Below, one piece after another: positions 61,885-64,000 of a DNA stretch of 64,000 nt (position 1 is the stretch's first letter; every line of letters begins with the position of its first letter). Both the position numbers and the translations under genes were made by a program. Source of the stretch: Ochotona curzoniae (taxonomy: Eukaryota; Chordata; Mammalia; Lagomorpha; Ochotonidae); contig NW_024466307.1 in assembly GCF_017591425.1 (NCBI RefSeq), forward strand, positions 9,181,001-9,245,000. The letters run 5' to 3'. The notes under the pieces were generated by a model. That model had not been told where the DNA came from. It did not search any database and saw nothing but the letters and a program-made list of their open reading frames with translations.

Positions 61885-62020
61885 GTTGGCCTGAATTAGA
61901 TGCAGAATACTGTGCAAAATTAGCTGTCACCCTTTGCTCAAAATCTTTGTTAATCTCATTTTGAATGTTTGCAGCTTTATCAACACATGCATCAATGTCA
62001 GCTCCTTGGTTACTGAACCG
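61885..62020 (-). other. Open segment with splice-like borders, possible cryptic exon or retrocopy
   Basis: On the minus strand a 136-nt segment is bordered by CCGAGTACAG at its start and GTAATA at its end. It is open in one frame, giving RFSNQGADIDACVDKAANIQ followed by NEINKDFEQRVTANFAQYSA. The open frame extends beyond both borders, back to a TAA at about 62091 and forward to at least 61850, so it may instead be part of a degraded retrocopy. Its composition is protein-like, but I do not recognise it, and 136 nt would shift the FAM172A frame. Confidence 0.25.
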
Positions 62021-64000
62021 CTGTACTCGGAAGAAGATATAATTAAAATGTTTTGGCACAGAAAAGGTGAAATTGTATCTTCTCTCGTTCCCTTAGGAGT
62101 CTGTAAAACATGAAGGATACACTGAGAAACACACAATGTTATCTCCAGTTCTGACATCTCAGGTCATTCGAGTGCTATTTATTTTCAAACATCCACTGTG
62201 CACTTATTCATACTATCACTCGCTCCACTTTTACCTTTTTAAGGTTTTGGAACATTATGTTGCTTAAACATCATTAATTTATCTTGTAATCATGAACAAG
62301 TTATTTTTGGAGCACTCCAAAAATATACAACAGTACCACCAAATAAATATATTAACAATCCATCCATTATCAATATAGACATCAGATTTAACACTACAGC
62401 ATGGTATAATCTTTCTATTCTTTGCCTCTCATTCTCATAAAATGACACAAATACACACCCACACATTTACACATTAAAATAAACAGAAGTAACAAGCTAC
62501 AACTGTTGCCCAGTCAATGACATGCTCAAAATTCCTAAAAATGGATCTAGGAAATCCTGTGGTCACATTGTTATTACATAGTCCAAAACAGAATTGGATG
62601 ATTAGGCTTAACCTATGAACCTCACTGTCCTGCATACTAGTTATGTTTTACAGTGCTGAGAGAGAGTCCCACGCTCTTCTAACTTACTATTGAAATCTAT
62701 TATAAAAAGCTGGTAAACAGAATATCTTTCACAGGCATATGGTCTTTCAAAACATTACCACTGTGACCCAGTCATATGCCATACAAATATATAGTTAAAT
62801 TTCTAAGTTACTGGTAAAAATCTGCTTATGAAATACAGCAGAGAAATGCTATCTTAAAATATGCCACCTTTCCGTTCTTTTCCAATTAAACCCTCATGTG
62901 TTCAAAAACACATTTGTCATTTTTTTTTCAAGAACACATCTGTGTCTGGCTTTGCTTGTGGTCCTACAGTCCAAGCATGAGGACACGATGAAGAATCTCA
63001 AGTATTCAGTAAGTCAATAATTCATTATGCTCTGATTTCGTGGAACAAATATTTAATAAGCAGCTACCATCTACCAAGCACTGAGGTAGGTATAGCTAAC
63101 AGTACATCTATACGCATGCTGACATGTAACCTTTCTTGCTACGATACTTCTAGTCAGCTGAACATTTTGAATCAGAATTAAGTACAAATTTTTAACATGC
63201 TTATATGAAGCCAAGTAACTTTTGAACAAAAGGGGAATGTAAAAAGGATAAATAGGGGAGAAGCACACTCCTAAAACATTCCTAAAAAAAAAAATCAATA
63301 TACTTTCTGAGATGATTAATTCTAAATGGTATGCTATATTTGCAAGAAATATTTAAAGAGCAGTATTTAAACCTACTTCACGACATTGAAAATGTGCTGT
63401 TTGGGAATGTATATTCATGTGCCTTGTACACGTCATGTTGTATACAGCTGGAAGCTTTAACAAGTTCCATCATTTCATAAGCTAAGAGAAGGGCTTCTAT
63501 ACATATCAACCTCCTAACAGGTGCAAATGAGTGCAGCTACGAATTTCCCTTCCCACAGTGACCTGTGTCAGAAGATCTTCTCATACTTCTTCTGCTAAAT
63601 AATTTAATTACTTATGAGTTATGGTTTCTTTGTAACCTTTTAAATGACTAGCTCATTAAAATGCAAAAATATGCAAAACATGATGTCACTGGGTCAAACA
63701 GCTGTGTTGGTAAAATTATGGCTGTGAATGTCCCCAAGAACATGAAAATATTAATAATTTATATTGCTCATTAGATGGCAAAAACTCTTTAAACAGATTT
63801 AGAGACAGATTAATTTTATAATCACAAAATGCTACACCACCTCATGGTAACAAATCTTTCCGCCATCTGTGACCCTTTGGTATATATAAAACATATAAAA
63901 ATTCATAATGGCTTAAAGTTTTCGCATCATAACATGCATATTTAAGAAAAATGCCACAAGAACCTGAAATATGGAGGTAATGGACTTTGTTTAAAAACAC

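Larger units (their letters stand above)
56274..64000 (-). other. FAM172A: FAM172A upstream intron, partial
   Basis: Sequence 5' of the EGYG exon in gene orientation. The preceding coding exon, expected to end just before EGYGV, was not found up to 64000, so the intron continues beyond the window. This part has few recent repeats. It holds two perfect hairpins (56538-56579, 56873-56899), a CpG-bearing palindromic patch (60660-60860), a nuclear-receptor half-site cluster (61197-61257), an open segment of unknown identity (61885-62020) and a purine-rich stretch (61321-61400). Confidence 0.7.

Noticed and set aside
1..64000. CRISPR arrays, operons, phage or plasmid features
   Set aside because: Spliced vertebrate exons, SINEs and L1s show this is mammalian chromosomal DNA; no regularly spaced repeats of the CRISPR kind exist here.

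Overview
This is mammalian nuclear DNA, almost certainly lagomorph and most likely pika (Ochotona). It is AT-rich, has no dense coding, and carries about 25 copies of the tRNA-derived lagomorph C-repeat (CSINE). Many of these have the head 'GCCTAGTGGCTAAAGTCCTCGCCTT', which I associate with pika, while others have the rabbit-like head 'GGTGGTTCAACAGGCTAATCCTCC'. The assignment rests on repeat recognition, not on a database search.

The whole window appears to lie inside one large gene on the minus strand. Only two coding exons are recognisable: 56055-56273 (73 codons) and 23944-24063 (40 codons). Both have canonical AG/GT boundaries, and together they encode 113 consecutive residues of FAM172A (ARB2A), an ARB2-domain protein with an alpha/beta-hydrolase-like fold. 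They are separated by an intron of about 32 kb. The remaining sequence is the flanking introns, 1-23943 on the 3' side and 56274-64000 on the 5' side.

The introns are filled with layered repeats. Oldest are MIR, L2, a hAT transposon relic (45395-46754), a MER-type hAT element (33531-33715), ancient L1M pieces (18222-19010, 32810-33098, 38400-40860, 47690-48160) and a MaLR element with both LTRs (13163-15065). CSINEs of several ages have inserted into these, some with clear target-site duplications. Youngest is a 5'-truncated L1 (24615-26324) whose ORF2 C-terminal 417 codons are still open. Simple (CA)n, (GT)n and (CAAA)n tracts are scattered throughout.

Several non-repetitive stretches retain CpGs and dense transcription-factor-like motifs, as conserved noncoding elements do: about 29040-29720, 34840-35230, 60660-60860 and 61190-61260. 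The gene lies beside NR2F1 in mammals that I know of, so long-range enhancers would fit, but conservation cannot be tested here. I found no new enzymatic or defence system. The best leads are the short palindromes and nuclear-receptor half-sites near 60.7-61.3 kb, a perfect 17-bp hairpin near the 5' side of one exon, and two short open segments of unknown meaning.
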